Notes: generated by a model not told the origin, from the letters alone. A DNA stretch of 64,000 nt from Naasia aerilata (GCF_030296595.1 NZ_AP027731.1:1364001-1428000); one strand, 5' to 3'. Shown: positions 53,145-63,179, counted from the stretch's first letter. Program-made: numbers and translations.

Positions 53145-54278
53145 GTGCTGAAGAGATTCTTCGACTGGCTCGGCGATCTGCCGCCGCTCGCCCAGATCCC
53201 CGTCATCATCCTCGCGTTCCTCGCGGTGGTCGGGCTCCTGCTGTTCTTCCTCGAGGTCGCCCCTCGGCGGGGTCGCAACTACACGATCCTGCGTGCCGCC
53301 GTCGCGGTGCTGGTCCCGGCGGTCGTGCTGTTCCTCTTCGGGTCCATCTGGTGGGCCATCGCCGTGGCCGCCGTGCTCGGCGGGGCGCTGTTCCTGCTCG
53401 ACTACCGCTCACGCCAGGGCGCTGGCTACCTGCTCCAGCTGTTCGGCTTCCTCGCCCCGGCGATGTTCCTCCTGCTGGTCGGACTCATCTATCCGTCGAT
53501 CCAGACGATCTTTCAGGCCTTCCTCAGCTCGCGCGGCCGCTTCGTCGGCCTCGACAACTTCGCCTGGATCTTCAGCCAGCCGGACAACCTGATCACGATC
53601 CGCAACACGATCATCTGGGTCCTGGTCGTGCCGATCGTCTCGACCGCGGCCGGCCTCGCCTACGCCGTGTTCATCGACCGGTCCCGTGGCGAGAAGTTCT
53701 TCAAGATCCTCGTCTTCATGCCGATGGCGATCTCGTTCGTCGGCGCCAGCATCATCTGGCGCTTCATCTACGGCTACCGCGAGGCGGGCAACAGCCAGTA
53801 CGGGCTCCTCAACCAGCTCGTCGTCTGGTTCGGCGGGACGCCGGTCAACTGGCTGCAGAACGCGCCGCTCAACACCTTCCTGCTCATCGTCGTGCTGATC
53901 TGGGTGCAGACCGGCTTCGCGATGGTCGTCCTGTCGGCCGCCATCAAGGGCGTCCCGACGGAGCAGGTCGAGGCGGCGGAGCTCGACGGGACCAACGCCT
54001 GGCAGCGCTTCACCAACGTGACCGTGCCCGGCATCCGCAGCTCGCTGGTGGTCGTCCTGACGACGATCTCGATCGCGTCGCTCAAGGTGTTCGACATCGT
54101 CCGGACGATGGGCACCGCCTACCCGGACACCGGCGTCATCGCCAATGACATGGTCACCCTGGCGCAGAACTTCGAGACCGGCCGATCGGCCGCGTTCGCG
54201 GTGCTGCTGTTCATCCTGGTGCTGCCGATCGTCATCTACAACGCACGTGTGATCAAGAGCCAGAGGGAGATCCGATGA
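53145..54278 (+). CDS. Sugar ABC transporter permease, AglF/MalF-like
   Basis: A 377-residue membrane protein. The N-terminal part has an extra pair of hydrophobic segments before the usual six (FLAPAMFLLLVGLIYPSIQTIF onward). The EAA loop is VEAAELDGTNAWQRFTNVTV-PGI. VGLDNFAWIFSQPD is typical of binding-protein-dependent sugar permeases. It starts at GTG 53145 and overlaps the next gene by four bases. Confidence 0.93.
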   Translation: MLKRFFDWLGDLPPLAQIPVIILAFLAVVGLLLFFLEVAPRRGRNYTILRAAVAVLVPAVVLFLFGSIWWAIAVAAVLGGALFLLDYRSRQGAGYLLQLFGFLAPAMFLLLVGLIYPSIQTIFQAFLSSRGRFVGLDNFAWIFSQPDNLITIRNTIIWVLVVPIVSTAAGLAYAVFIDRSRGEKFFKILVFMPMAISFVGASIIWRFIYGYREAGNSQYGLLNQLVVWFGGTPVNWLQNAPLNTFLLIVVLIWVQTGFAMVVLSAAIKGVPTEQVEAAELDGTNAWQRFTNVTVPGIRSSLVVVLTTISIASLKVFDIVRTMGTAYPDTGVIANDMVTLAQNFETGRSAAFAVLLFILVLPIVIYNARVIKSQREIR

Positions 54279-55237
54279 CCGCCACCATTCCCGCCGACCT
54301 CCCTCTGCCCGGCGCCTCCACCACCAAGGGGGCGGTGGAGAGAGCCGATGTCGGCAACATGACGCGCCGCACCAAGCGGCGCCTCACGAGCCGCGGTGCG
54401 ACGATCGCGTCGATCATCATCGCGGTCGTCTGGACGATCCCGACCTTCGGGCTCTTCGTGACCTCGCTGCGCCCGCAGGCCGAGATCACGCGGTCCGGCT
54501 GGTGGGAGGTGTTCGTCAAGTGGGACCTCACGACGGAGAACTACGCGACGGTCCTCGGCAACAGCGACCTCACGCGCTCGTTCATCAACTCGATCGCGAT
54601 CACGCTCCCCGCGACGATTGCACCGCTCGTCATCGCCTCGCTGGCGGCCTACGCGTTCGCGTGGATCGACTTCAAGGGCAAGAACTGGCTGTTCATCTTC
54701 GTGTTCGCGCTGCAGATCGTGCCCATCCAGATGACGCTCGTGCCGCTGCTGACCCTGTTCTCGCGGGGCCTCAACACGCAGGCGGGCACGCTCTTCTCGG
54801 GCTTCCAGGGCGCGGGCATCTATACCCAGGTCTGGATCGCGCACACGATCTTCGCCCTGCCGCTCGCGATCTTCCTGCTGCACAACTTCATCTCGGAGAT
54901 CCCGGGCGAGGTCATCGAGGCGGCCCGCGTGGACGGGGCGGGCCACGGCCAGATCTTCCTGCGCATCGTGCTGCCGCTCACGGTTCCGGCGATCGCGTCC
55001 TTCGCGATCTTCCAGTTCCTCTGGGTCTGGAACGACCTGCTCGTCGCGCTCATCTTCGCGAGCGGTGACGCGTCGCCCATCACGAGGACCCTGGCGGAGC
55101 TGACGGGTCAGTTCGGACGCTCGGCGTACCTGCTGCCGGCCGGCGCCTTCATCGCGATGCTGGTGCCGCTGCTCGTGTTCTTCGCGCTGCAGCGCTACTT
55201 CGTCCGCGGCCTCCTGGCGGGCTCGACGAAGGGCTGA
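54275..55237 (+). CDS. Sugar ABC transporter permease, AglG/MalG-like
   Basis: A 320-residue permease with six spans after a 45-residue cytoplasmic N-terminus. FVTSLRPQAEITRSGWWEVF leads into the periplasmic part and the EAA loop is VIEAARVDGAGHGQIFLRIVLPL. With the previous two genes it forms a CUT1-type importer. No ATPase is encoded, so a shared MsiK-type ATPase elsewhere is expected, as is common in actinobacteria. Confidence 0.93.
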   Translation: MTATIPADLPLPGASTTKGAVERADVGNMTRRTKRRLTSRGATIASIIIAVVWTIPTFGLFVTSLRPQAEITRSGWWEVFVKWDLTTENYATVLGNSDLTRSFINSIAITLPATIAPLVIASLAAYAFAWIDFKGKNWLFIFVFALQIVPIQMTLVPLLTLFSRGLNTQAGTLFSGFQGAGIYTQVWIAHTIFALPLAIFLLHNFISEIPGEVIEAARVDGAGHGQIFLRIVLPLTVPAIASFAIFQFLWVWNDLLVALIFASGDASPITRTLAELTGQFGRSAYLLPAGAFIAMLVPLLVFFALQRYFVRGLLAGSTKG

Positions 55238-55249
55238 TTCCTTGTGAAT

Positions 55250-55381
55250 CCGGTGATCGAGGAGCGACCGTAGGGAGCGTCTCGAAATCTGGTGAGTTTG
55301 TCTGTGGACTCAGCCGACGGCTGGGTCCACAGACATGTGACGAGGTTTCGAGACGCGGCTTCGCCGCTCCTCAACCAGCGG
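55250..55381. repeat. Composite REP-hairpin-REP element
   Basis: The left unit (55250-55290: GATCGAGGAGCG, GAGCGTCTCGAAATC) and the inverted right unit (55342-55381) match the pair at 33908-34021. Between them a 17-bp stem (55299-55315 with 55319-55335, one wobble) closes a GAC triloop. It separates two convergent operons. Confidence 0.8.
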
Positions 55382-55388
55382 TCGGAGT

Positions 55389-57125
55389 TCAGTCGGAGTT
55401 CCAGGTGCGCCACAGCTGGGCGTACTCGCCGTCGCGGGCCATGAGCTCGTCATGGCTGCCCAGCTCCACGAGGCGGCCCTTCTGCATCACCGCGACCCTG
55501 TCGGCGTCACGGCTGGTGTGCAGGCGGTGCGCGATCGCGACCACCGTGCGGCCGCGGAGGACGGCGTTCATCGTCCGCTCGAGGTCGCGCGCCGACCCCG
55601 GATCGATGAGGGAGGTCGCCTCGTCGAGGACGAGCGTCGCCGGGTCGAGCAGCAGCAGGCGGGCGAGCGCCAGCTGCTGGGACTGCGCAGGCGTCAGCGG
55701 GTGCCCGCCGGATCCGACCGGCTCGTGCAGGCCGCCCGGCAGGGCCTTCACCCACGGCCACGCGTCCACGACCCGCAGCGTCTCGACGAGGTCGTCGTCC
55801 GTGGCCGACGGGCGCGCGAGCCGCAGGTTCTCGGCCACCGTGCCGACGAAGACGTGATGCTCCTGGGTGACGAGCGCGACGTGCCGGCGCAGCTCCTCGA
55901 CCGGAAGGTCGACGAGGCGCACGCCGCCCACCTCGACGCGGCCGGACTTGGGCTCGTCGATGCCGGTCAGCAGCCGGGCGAGCGTCGACTTGCCGGATCC
56001 CGTCGGCCCCACGATCGCGAGGCGCTCGCCCACCGCCAGGTCCAGGTCGACCCCGTGCAGGACCTCGATGCCCGTCCGGTACGAGTAGCGGACGGAGTCC
56101 GCGACGACGTGCTCGTCCGCAGGGGTCTCGCCGGTCGCGTGCCGGTCGGGCGGGACCTGGCTGACCCCGATGATTCTGGAGAGAGCGGTGGTGCCGACCT
56201 GGATCTCGTCCATCCAGGTGATGAGCTCGTCGATGGGACGCACGAGCTGGGTGGCGATGAGGGCCACGGTCGTGACCTCGCCGACGCTCGCGGCGCCCTG
56301 GCCCACGAGATAGGCGCCCCACGCGACGACCGCGACGACGGGCAGCAGGAACCCGATGTCGGTGATCGGGAAGAACACCATCCGAAGGCCCAGGGTGTAG
56401 AGCTCGGAGTCGCGCCGCTCCCGGATGGCCGCGTCCACCTCCTCCCGCCGTACCGGCGCGAGCCCGAGCGCCTCCACCGTGCGCGCGGCCTCCACCGTCT
56501 CGGTCACGGTGCCGCTGAGGACGGCGAAGGAGGCGAGCTGGCGCTGGTATCCCCTGCTCGCTCTCCGCAGGTACCAGCGGGTGCCGACGACGAGCAGCGG
56601 AACGCCGAGGAACATGGCGAGCGCGACGAGCCAGTTCGTGAGCAGGGCGGCGCCGACCGTCAGGACGGCGGTGACGAGGGCCACGAGGACGCGGGGGACA
56701 CCGAAGCGGACCGTCTGCGCGATGCTCTCGACGTCGTTGGTGGTGCGGGAGAGAAGGTCTCCCGTTCCGGCGCGCTCCACGGTCGTCAGGGGAAGACGGC
56801 CGACGGCGGCGAGCAGCTCCTCGCGGAGCCGGGCGAACACGGTCTCGCCGAGGACCATCGAGCGGAGCTGGGCGAAGCGGGTGAGGACGGTCTGCACCAG
56901 GACCGAGGCGAGCAGCCACAGAGCGGCCTGGACCACCGAGGCGGAGGTCGCCGTGCCGCGCGTGATCGCGTCGAGAAGGGCGCCGATGAGCAGCGGTCCG
57001 ACCAGTCCGGCGAGGGCGGCGAGCGTGTGCAGCCCGAGCACGAGGGCGAGCCCGCCGCGGTGGTGCCGGATGAGGCGCAACGCCGTCCGCCGGACCTCCG
57101 CCGTGTCAGCGATCGGCAGCAGCAT
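55389..57125 (-). CDS. ABC exporter half-transporter, subunit with functional Walker motifs
   Basis: A 578-residue TMD-NBD protein. Six membrane spans fill residues 15-310. Walker A is VGPTGSGKSTLARLL and Walker B is ATLVLDEATSLID, with H-loop VAIAHRLHTSRDAD. The signature is altered: HPLTPAQSQQLALARLL in place of LSGGQ. Its ATP site is completed by the other subunit. ATG 57125 lies 20 bases inside the end of the upstream partner gene. Confidence 0.92.
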   Translation of the reverse strand: MLLPIADTAEVRRTALRLIRHHRGGLALVLGLHTLAALAGLVGPLLIGALLDAITRGTATSASVVQAALWLLASVLVQTVLTRFAQLRSMVLGETVFARLREELLAAVGRLPLTTVERAGTGDLLSRTTNDVESIAQTVRFGVPRVLVALVTAVLTVGAALLTNWLVALAMFLGVPLLVVGTRWYLRRASRGYQRQLASFAVLSGTVTETVEAARTVEALGLAPVRREEVDAAIRERRDSELYTLGLRMVFFPITDIGFLLPVVAVVAWGAYLVGQGAASVGEVTTVALIATQLVRPIDELITWMDEIQVGTTALSRIIGVSQVPPDRHATGETPADEHVVADSVRYSYRTGIEVLHGVDLDLAVGERLAIVGPTGSGKSTLARLLTGIDEPKSGRVEVGGVRLVDLPVEELRRHVALVTQEHHVFVGTVAENLRLARPSATDDDLVETLRVVDAWPWVKALPGGLHEPVGSGGHPLTPAQSQQLALARLLLLDPATLVLDEATSLIDPGSARDLERTMNAVLRGRTVVAIAHRLHTSRDADRVAVMQKGRLVELGSHDELMARDGEYAQLWRTWNSD

Positions 57126-58894
57126 GCTTCTCCTTGTCGGGTCCTCGGGTGACGATCGAGCGGTAGAGGCGGCCGGTCGCGTCGGTCCGGCGCAGCAGCT
57201 CGTCATGCCGGCCCTCCCCGACGAGGTGGCCGCGCGAGAGCACCTCGACGCGCTCCGCCCGCTGCAGCAGGAGTGGACTCGCGGACACGACCACGGTGGT
57301 CCGTCCTGAGCGGGCCTCCGCGAGCCGCTCGGCGATCCTCTCCTCTGTGCGGGAGTCGACGGCGCTCGTCGGCTCGATGAGCACGAGCACCTCGGCGTCG
57401 GTCAGCAGGGCTCGCGCGAGGCTCAGCCGCTGTCGCTCCCCGCCCGAGAAGGACCGGCCGCGTTCCGACACGTCCTCGTAGAGGCCCTTGGGCAGGTTGG
57501 AGACGGTGTCGGTGGCGGCCGCGGCGTCGATCGCCCGCTCGACGCGGCGGATCTGGCCGGTGTCCGTCGAGGGGACCTCCGGCTCCCGGACGGGCAGCAG
57601 ATCCAGCCCGTCGATGAGGGCGCCCCGGAAGAGGTGCGGCATCGCGTCGTTGACGACGATGCGCTTCCGGACCGCGGTCACGGGCACGCTCGTCTGGTCC
57701 ACGCCGCCCCAGAGGACGGGAGCCTCCTCCGCGGCGAGGTCGTCGAATCGGCCCAGCCGCGTCGCGACCTCGGCGGCCGCATCCGGGTCCTCGTCGACGA
57801 TCGCGGTGAGCACCCCGGGGTGGATGGTCACGCCCGAGGCGACGTCATGCAGCTCGGAGCCGGGGGAGGCGCCGGCTGCGGCTGCGGGCGGTCCCGGACG
57901 GCGGGCTCGACGGCGAGCACCTCGAGGATGCGCCGGACTCCGACCATCCCGCGCGAGAAGACGCCGAGCGCCTCCACCCCGGTGCGGATCGGCAGCACCA
58001 GGAACGCGGCGAAGCCGTAGAGGGCGACCAGGTCGCCGGCCGTCGCCCGGCCGGCGAGCACCAGCTCGGCGCCGTACAGCATGACTCCCGTCAGGAAGAG
58101 GCCGGGAATGAGGACCTGTGCCCCGTCGAGGTAGGAGGCGACGCTCGCGACGCGGACGCCGGCTCGGCGCACCTGCTGGCTACGCGAGCGATATCGCGCC
58201 ACGAACTCGTCCTCTCCACCGACGCCCCGCAGCACGCGGAGCCCCGCGACGGCGTCAGCCCCGAGCGTGGCGAGGCCGCCGAACTGAGCGCGCTGCTCGA
58301 GCTGCCGGCGGGCCAGAGGGCGCACGAGGACGGCGAGGAGCAGGGACGACGCGGGCACCCCGAGGAGCACGAGGAGGCCGAGCTCGAACGACGAGGTGAA
58401 CAGGATGCCGGCGATCACCAGCCAGGCGACGATGGAGCCGATCAGCCGGGCGAGGATGTCGAACATCGCGCCGAGGCGGTTGGAGTCCGCCGACACCGTC
58501 GCGACGATCTCGCCCGTGGTCTTCGTAGCGGTGATGGCGCGACCCGTGTCGGCGGCGTGGTGCGCGACGAGACGCGCGACGCCGAGGAGCTCCGCAGGCG
58601 GTTCACCGTCGCTGTTCGATGGCGCATCACCCCCGCTGCCGCCTGCACGAGGACGACCAGCGCGAGGGCGGTCAGCCAGGGCGCCGGACCTCCGTCGCTC
58701 CCCGACGTGCCGGCATCGATGGCGCGCCCGAGCAGGAGGGGCCAGAAGGCCTGGGCCACCATCCAGATCACGCCGTACAGCACGCCGGAGAGGAGCGTCC
58801 CCTTCTGGCGGCCGGCCTGCCAGAGCAGGAACCGCCAGGCGGAGCCGAGGGGAGGACGGGTGGTGGGAGGTTTCGGCAGCGCGGGGCTGGACAC
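57106..58894 (-). CDS. ABC exporter half-transporter with degenerate ATP site (two frameshifts)
   Basis: About 597 residues. The TMD starts SAWRFLLWQAGRQKGTLLSG. In the NBD the Walker A lysine loop is absent (TIHPGVLTAIVDEDPDAAAE in its place), Walker B reads EVLVLIEPTSAVD without the Asp, and the H-loop His is Ser in TTVVVSASPLL. The signature RSFSGGERQRLSLARALL is intact. Missing bases lie in the G5 run at 57862-57866 and near 58590-58595. Paired with the gene at 55389-57125, it forms an asymmetric heterodimer. The exported compound is unknown. Confidence 0.9.
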
Positions 58895-58929
58895 GACGGG
58901 GAGGTCCTTCGGCAGGCAGGCAGGTGTGG

Positions 58930-59549
58930 TCAGGAGGGCGGTCGGAGAGCGGCGACGTCGGCGGGGAGAGGAGCCGCGGTGCGCGGTCCGCGAGGAGGAG
59001 GGTGAGCTGGGCCGCCGTCTCGAGCTCCTCGGCGAGGTCGACCGCCGAGTCCACGGTGTCTCCGGCGACGACGGAGCCGTGCTGAGCCAGCAGGATCACC
59101 GGCGAGTCCTTCGCTCGGGACTCGACCCCGTCGGCCAGCGCCCGCGATCCTGGCGCCGCGAACGGCGCGACCGGGACGTCGCCGAGGCGCATCAGGCGGT
59201 ACGGGGTGAGCGGCGGAAGAGGGGCGAGGCCGCCGTCGGGCGGCAGGCATGCGATCGCGGTCGCGTAGGGGGAGTGCAGGTGCACGACCGCGTTCGCGCC
59301 GGGCCGCTGCCGGTAGACCGCGAGGTGCAGCGGGTACTCCTTGGAGGGGCTGCCGTGAGTGGCGCTCCCGTCCCCGAGCGGGACCTCGGCGAGGTCCTTC
59401 GACTCGACACGGCTGAGGCTCGAGCCGGTCGGCGTGATCAGCATCCGGTCCCCCATGCGCACGCTGAGGTTGCCCGAGCTGCCGGGGGAGAGCCCGCGGG
59501 CCGCGAGGTGGCGTGCGGCGCGGATCAGGGCGTCGGCGTCGTCGGTCAT
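58930..59549 (-). CDS. Class II aldolase/decarboxylase, OtnC-like (one frameshift)
   Basis: An AraD/FucA-fold zinc enzyme of about 206 residues. RGLSPGSSGNLSVRMGDRML is the phosphate-binding start, VHLHSPYATAIACLPPDGG carries two zinc His residues, and LLAQHGSVVAGDTVDSAVDL the third. Next to an OtnK-type kinase, 3-oxo-tetronate 4-phosphate decarboxylase is the likely function. One base is missing near 58961-58966. The restored end reads SPADVAALRPPS. ATG 59549 overlaps the kinase stop. Confidence 0.85.
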
Positions 59550-60817
59550 GGTGCGCTCTCCCAGGCTCGCGTGAACAGATCGGGCTCGCCGAAGTTGCCC
59601 GACTTGAGCAGGAGCGCCACGGTCGGGGAGCCGCCGACCGCCGCGGCCGCGCCCGTGGTCCAAGGCACCCCGGGTGCGGCCAGCCGGCCTACCGCCAGGC
59701 GGCGGAGCCCGAGGGCGGCGACGGCGGCGCCGGAGGTCTCGCCGCCCGCGACGATCAGCCGGCGGACACCGAGCTCGGCGACGCCGAGGAGGCCCGCTGA
59801 GGCGAGGGCGGACTCGAGGAGGCCGGCCGCTCGTTCGGCGCCCAGCCGCTGCTGGGCGTCCCGCACGCGCTCGGGCCCGACGGTGGCGGACACGAGAACC
59901 GGCGTGTCCCCGGAGGCGGACAGGGCGGCGCGCACGGCCGCCAGCACGGGTGCCGTGCCCTCCCGGTCGATCGCGAGGGGGTCGACGGCGACGACGGGGC
60001 CGTCGAATGCCGCCACCTGCTCGCGAGTGCGGAGCGAGGCGCTCCCGCTGAGGATGAGGCGCGGCCCGCCCGGCGGCACCGCTTCCGCCGCGACACCGGA
60101 GCCGTGCCCGGTCCTGCGGGCGAGCGCGAGGGCGATCCCGGCCCCGCCGCCGAGCACGAGCGGGGTCTGCACGCGATCGAGAGCGGCGGCGAGGGCATCG
60201 AGATCCGAGTCCGCGATGGCGTCGACGAGGAGGTGCCGCGCTCCGGCCCCTGCCCGGCGGTCGAGCTCGGCGGCCAGCTCGGTCGCGCCGCTCCGCACGG
60301 TGGGCAGAGGAACGAGCTCCACCCGGGAGGAGGTCTGGCGGGACAGCACGGCGACGAGGTCGCTGTCGCGCATGGGGGTCAGCGGATGGTCGCGCATGGA
60401 CGACTCGGAGAGCAGCCGGTCGCCGACGAACAGGTGGCCGAGGTACTGGGTGCGGCCTGCGGCCGGGGTGGCGGGGGTCCCCACCGAGATCCCGTCAACG
60501 GGGGCCAGGGCGTCCGCGACCGGACCGATGTTGCCGCGGTCCGTGCTGTCGAAGGTCGAGCAGTACTTCTGGTACAGCCGCGTGGCGCCGTGCGCCCTCA
60601 GCCAGCGCGCCGCCTCGGCCGACTCCGCCACCGCCTGCTCGGCGGGCACGGTCCGGGTCTTGAGGGCCACCACGAGGCACTCATCGGCGGCGTCGTCGGT
60701 CGCGTCCGCCCCGGGAACGCCGAGGTAGACGCTCGTCCGGACTCCCGCGGCGGCCACCCCGCCCGCCACATCGCAGGCGCCGGTGACGTCATCGGCGATC
60801 ACGCCGAGGCGGCTCAC
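59546..60817 (-). CDS. 3-oxo-tetronate kinase, OtnK/DUF1537 family
   Basis: A 423-residue four-carbon acid sugar kinase. The N-terminal domain begins LGVIADDVTGACDVAGGVAA and holds RLYQKYCSTFDSTDRGNIGP. The nucleotide-binding domain has LILSGSASLRTREQVAAF and RLIVAGGETSGAAVAALGLR, with VPWTTGAAAAVGGSPTVALL and SGNFGEPDLFTRA at the end. It phosphorylates 3-oxo-tetronate. The dehydrogenase and isomerase of the route are not in the window. GTG 60817 overlaps the regulator stop. Confidence 0.88.
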   Translation of the reverse strand: MSRLGVIADDVTGACDVAGGVAAAGVRTSVYLGVPGADATDDAADECLVVALKTRTVPAEQAVAESAEAARWLRAHGATRLYQKYCSTFDSTDRGNIGPVADALAPVDGISVGTPATPAAGRTQYLGHLFVGDRLLSESSMRDHPLTPMRDSDLVAVLSRQTSSRVELVPLPTVRSGATELAAELDRRAGAGARHLLVDAIADSDLDALAAALDRVQTPLVLGGGAGIALALARRTGHGSGVAAEAVPPGGPRLILSGSASLRTREQVAAFDGPVVAVDPLAIDREGTAPVLAAVRAALSASGDTPVLVSATVGPERVRDAQQRLGAERAAGLLESALASAGLLGVAELGVRRLIVAGGETSGAAVAALGLRRLAVGRLAAPGVPWTTGAAAAVGGSPTVALLLKSGNFGEPDLFTRAWESAP

Positions 60818-61594
60818 TGGGCAGCCTCGAGAGTGTCGGACACGTAGAGGACGTCGCCGGCCGCCTCGAGCAGTGCGCGCTGCTCCTCGGTCGCCGCTGC
60901 GCCGGTGATGACCAGGTCGATGGAGGAGAGGGCGCCGAACCGGATGGGCGCGCGCCCGCCGATCTTGGTCGAGTCCACGAGGAGGATGCGCCGGCGGGCG
61001 GCGGCGCCCATCGCGCGCTTCATCTCTGCGTCGAGGTCGTTCGCGCACAGCAGGCCGCTGTCGTCCACCGCGGTCGCGGACAGGACGGCGACGTCCAGCG
61101 ACACGCGTTCGAGACCGTCCCGCGCGGGCTGGCCGGTGAACGAGCGGGTCGAGGCCTGGTAGGTGCCGCCCAGCGCGATGAGGAGAGGTCGTCGCGCGCG
61201 GTGCACGTCGTGAGCACGGGGAGGAGTGGGTCACCACCGTCGTGCCCGGGGCGAGCAGAGCGGCGACACCGGCGACGGTGGTGCCGGCGTCGAGCGCGAC
61301 CGTCGCCGCGGCGGCGAGGAGGTCCGCGCAGGTTGCGGCGAGTGCCGCCTTCTCCCTCGAGGCGGCGAGGTCGCGCTCCTCGAACGTCGCCCCGCGGGCA
61401 CCGCCCTGGGGCAGGCTGGCGCCGCCCGCCACTCGGCGGGCGTGGCCCTCGTGGTGCAGCTGTCGAAGGTCCCGCCGGATCGTCATCTCGGACACTCCGA
61501 ACTCCTCGGCTAGGGCGGCGGAGGAGACGTAGCCGTCGGACGCGAGGCGCCGCAGCAGCTCCGCGCGTCGCGCAGGGGCCTCGGTGTAGCGCAC
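60814..61594 (-). CDS. DeoR-family transcriptional regulator (two frameshifts)
   Basis: About 260 residues. The HTH is RRAELLRRLASDGYVSSAAL with FGVSEMTIRRDLRQLHHEGH. The effector domain has TVALDAGTTVAGVAALL, then LIALGGTYQASTRSFTG and RILLVDSTKIGG, typical of DeoR repressors sensing sugar phosphates. Missing bases near 61218-61221 and 61183-61187 split it into three frames. The start is uncertain: GTG 61594 begins just before the HTH, but TTG 61630 is possible. It is divergent to the sugar kinase and probably represses both operons. Confidence 0.85.
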
Positions 61595-61620
61595 GGTCCA
61601 ATCCAACCGGGGCGACACAA

Positions 61621-61675
61621 AACTTGTCAATGGACTGACAGAACTTGACGCGTCTGTTAGAAACCGAACAGAATT
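61621..61675. promoter_or_regulatory. Divergent promoter/operator of the sugar-acid genes
   Basis: TCTGTT (61653-61658) and AACAGA (61667-61672) form a dyad with 8-base spacing. AACTTG occurs twice as a direct repeat (61621-61626 and 61642-61647). TTGACG (61645-61650) and CAGAAT (61669-61674) suit a leaderless start at GTG 61681, and TTGACA is present on the minus strand (61630-61625). Confidence 0.55.
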
Positions 61676-61680
61676 AGCGG

Positions 61681-63179
61681 GTGACCAGCGGAGCGGCGGG
61701 CGATCTGGAGCGCCCCGAGACCGTGGCCGTGGGCATCGACATCGGCAGCACCAACGTGAAGGTCGCCGTCATCGGGATCGGGACCGGCGTCACTGAGCTG
61801 GCCGTGTGCACCGCGCCGACTCCGCGGGACGCCGACGAGCTGGTGCGGGTCGTGTTCGACCTGCTCCGCAGCGTCCTCGCCACCGCGCCCGGGCCGCCGG
61901 AGACGGTCGGCATTGCGTCGATGGCCGAGTCGGGCGTGCCGCTGGGCCGCGATGACCGCCCTCTTCGCCCCATCCTGCGCTGGGACGGCAACGACGACAC
62001 GAGCGACCTCGACGCCCTGATCGGCCGGCTGGGAGCCGCGGAGGTGTTCGCCGCGACCGGCGTGCCCGCGCTGCCCAAGGCGCCCCTTGCGCAGTGGGCC
62101 CGCCTGCGCCGCCTGGATCCCGTGGGCTGGCAGCAGATGCGCCGGTGGGCCGGTGTGGCGGACCTCCTCGCCCTCGCCCTGACCGGCGAGCTCGCCACCG
62201 ACCAGACCCTGGCCGCCCGCACCATGGCCTACCGCACCGCAGTGGCCCCCGATCGGTTCGATGAGACCCTCCTCGCCGCTGTCGGGCTGCGCTCGGACCA
62301 GCTCCCGGAGGTCCGTGCCGCCGGCCTGCCCGCCGGAAGCGTCACCTCGGACGCCGCCTCGCTCACCGGCCTCCCTGCCGGGATTCCCGTGCACGTGGCC
62401 GGTCACGATCATGCGGTCGGCGCGTGGGCCGCCGGCGCCCGGGGTCCGGGGAGACGGCGGACTCGATCGGCACAGCGGAGGCTCTCGTGCGCGTGCTCGG
62501 GGACGCACCCGACCCCGCGATCGTGCGACCGACCGGGATGAGCATCACGCGGACCGTCACGGGTGCGCCTTCGCTGCTGGCGGGGTCTGCCAACGCGGGC
62601 GCCTTCGTCCGCTGGTGGTTCGCCCACCGGATCGGAGCCCGGGACACCGCGGACGTCCTCGCCGAGATCGCCGAGCTCGGACCGGAGCCGAGCGGCCTGA
62701 CCGTCCTGCCCTACCTGGCCGGGCGGCAGACGCCTCGCCCGGATCGCAGGGTCGACGTCCGCCTTCTCGACGAGGACGGCCGCGAGGTCGATGCGAAGGC
62801 GCGGGCGATCCCGCTGCTGGCCCGGGCCATGCTGGAGGGCACCGCGCTGCACGCACGGTGGATGCTCGATGAGCAGTCGCGGATCGCGGGACCTCCGGCC
62901 GGTCCGCTGCGCATCCTGGGTGGGCCGGGTGGCGGCAACCGCCCATGGATGGACATCAAGGCGCAGGTGTATCCCATGAACGCGCGCCTGACGACGGCGT
63001 CAGAGCCTGTCGCCTCCGGAGCCGCTCTGCTCGCAGCGTCGCGAGCAGGGCGTCTGCCCGGCGAGGCGCCCGTCCTCGCCGGCGTGACCCTGTCCCGGGA
63101 ACCCGGGGATCCCTATCGGAAGATGTACGAGCGATTCGTGGCAGCCGCAGCCGGCTCGCCCGACGGAGAAGGAGAATGA
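61681..63179 (+). CDS. FGGY-family carbohydrate kinase (one frameshift)
   Basis: A sugar kinase of about 499 residues. VAVGIDIGSTNVKVAVI is the N-terminal phosphate-1 motif, GIASMAESGVPLGRDDRPLR and ILRWDGNDD the substrate region, VHVAGHDHAVGAWAAGA the second phosphate motif, and LRILGGPGGGNRPWMDIKAQ the adenosine motif. One base is missing in the G4 run near 62447-62451 (GPG/ETADSIGTAEALV). The substrate is not evident: xylulose, gluconate or erythritol-type sugars are possible. It is coupled to an aldolase gene by ATGA overlap. Confidence 0.88.

Noticed and set aside
57828-59663. A single 611-codon frame joining the OtnC-like aldolase to the ABC exporter
   Set aside because: The join arises because frameshifts in both genes happen to leave an open frame. 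Separate starts, domains and a restored aldolase stop at 58930 are evident.
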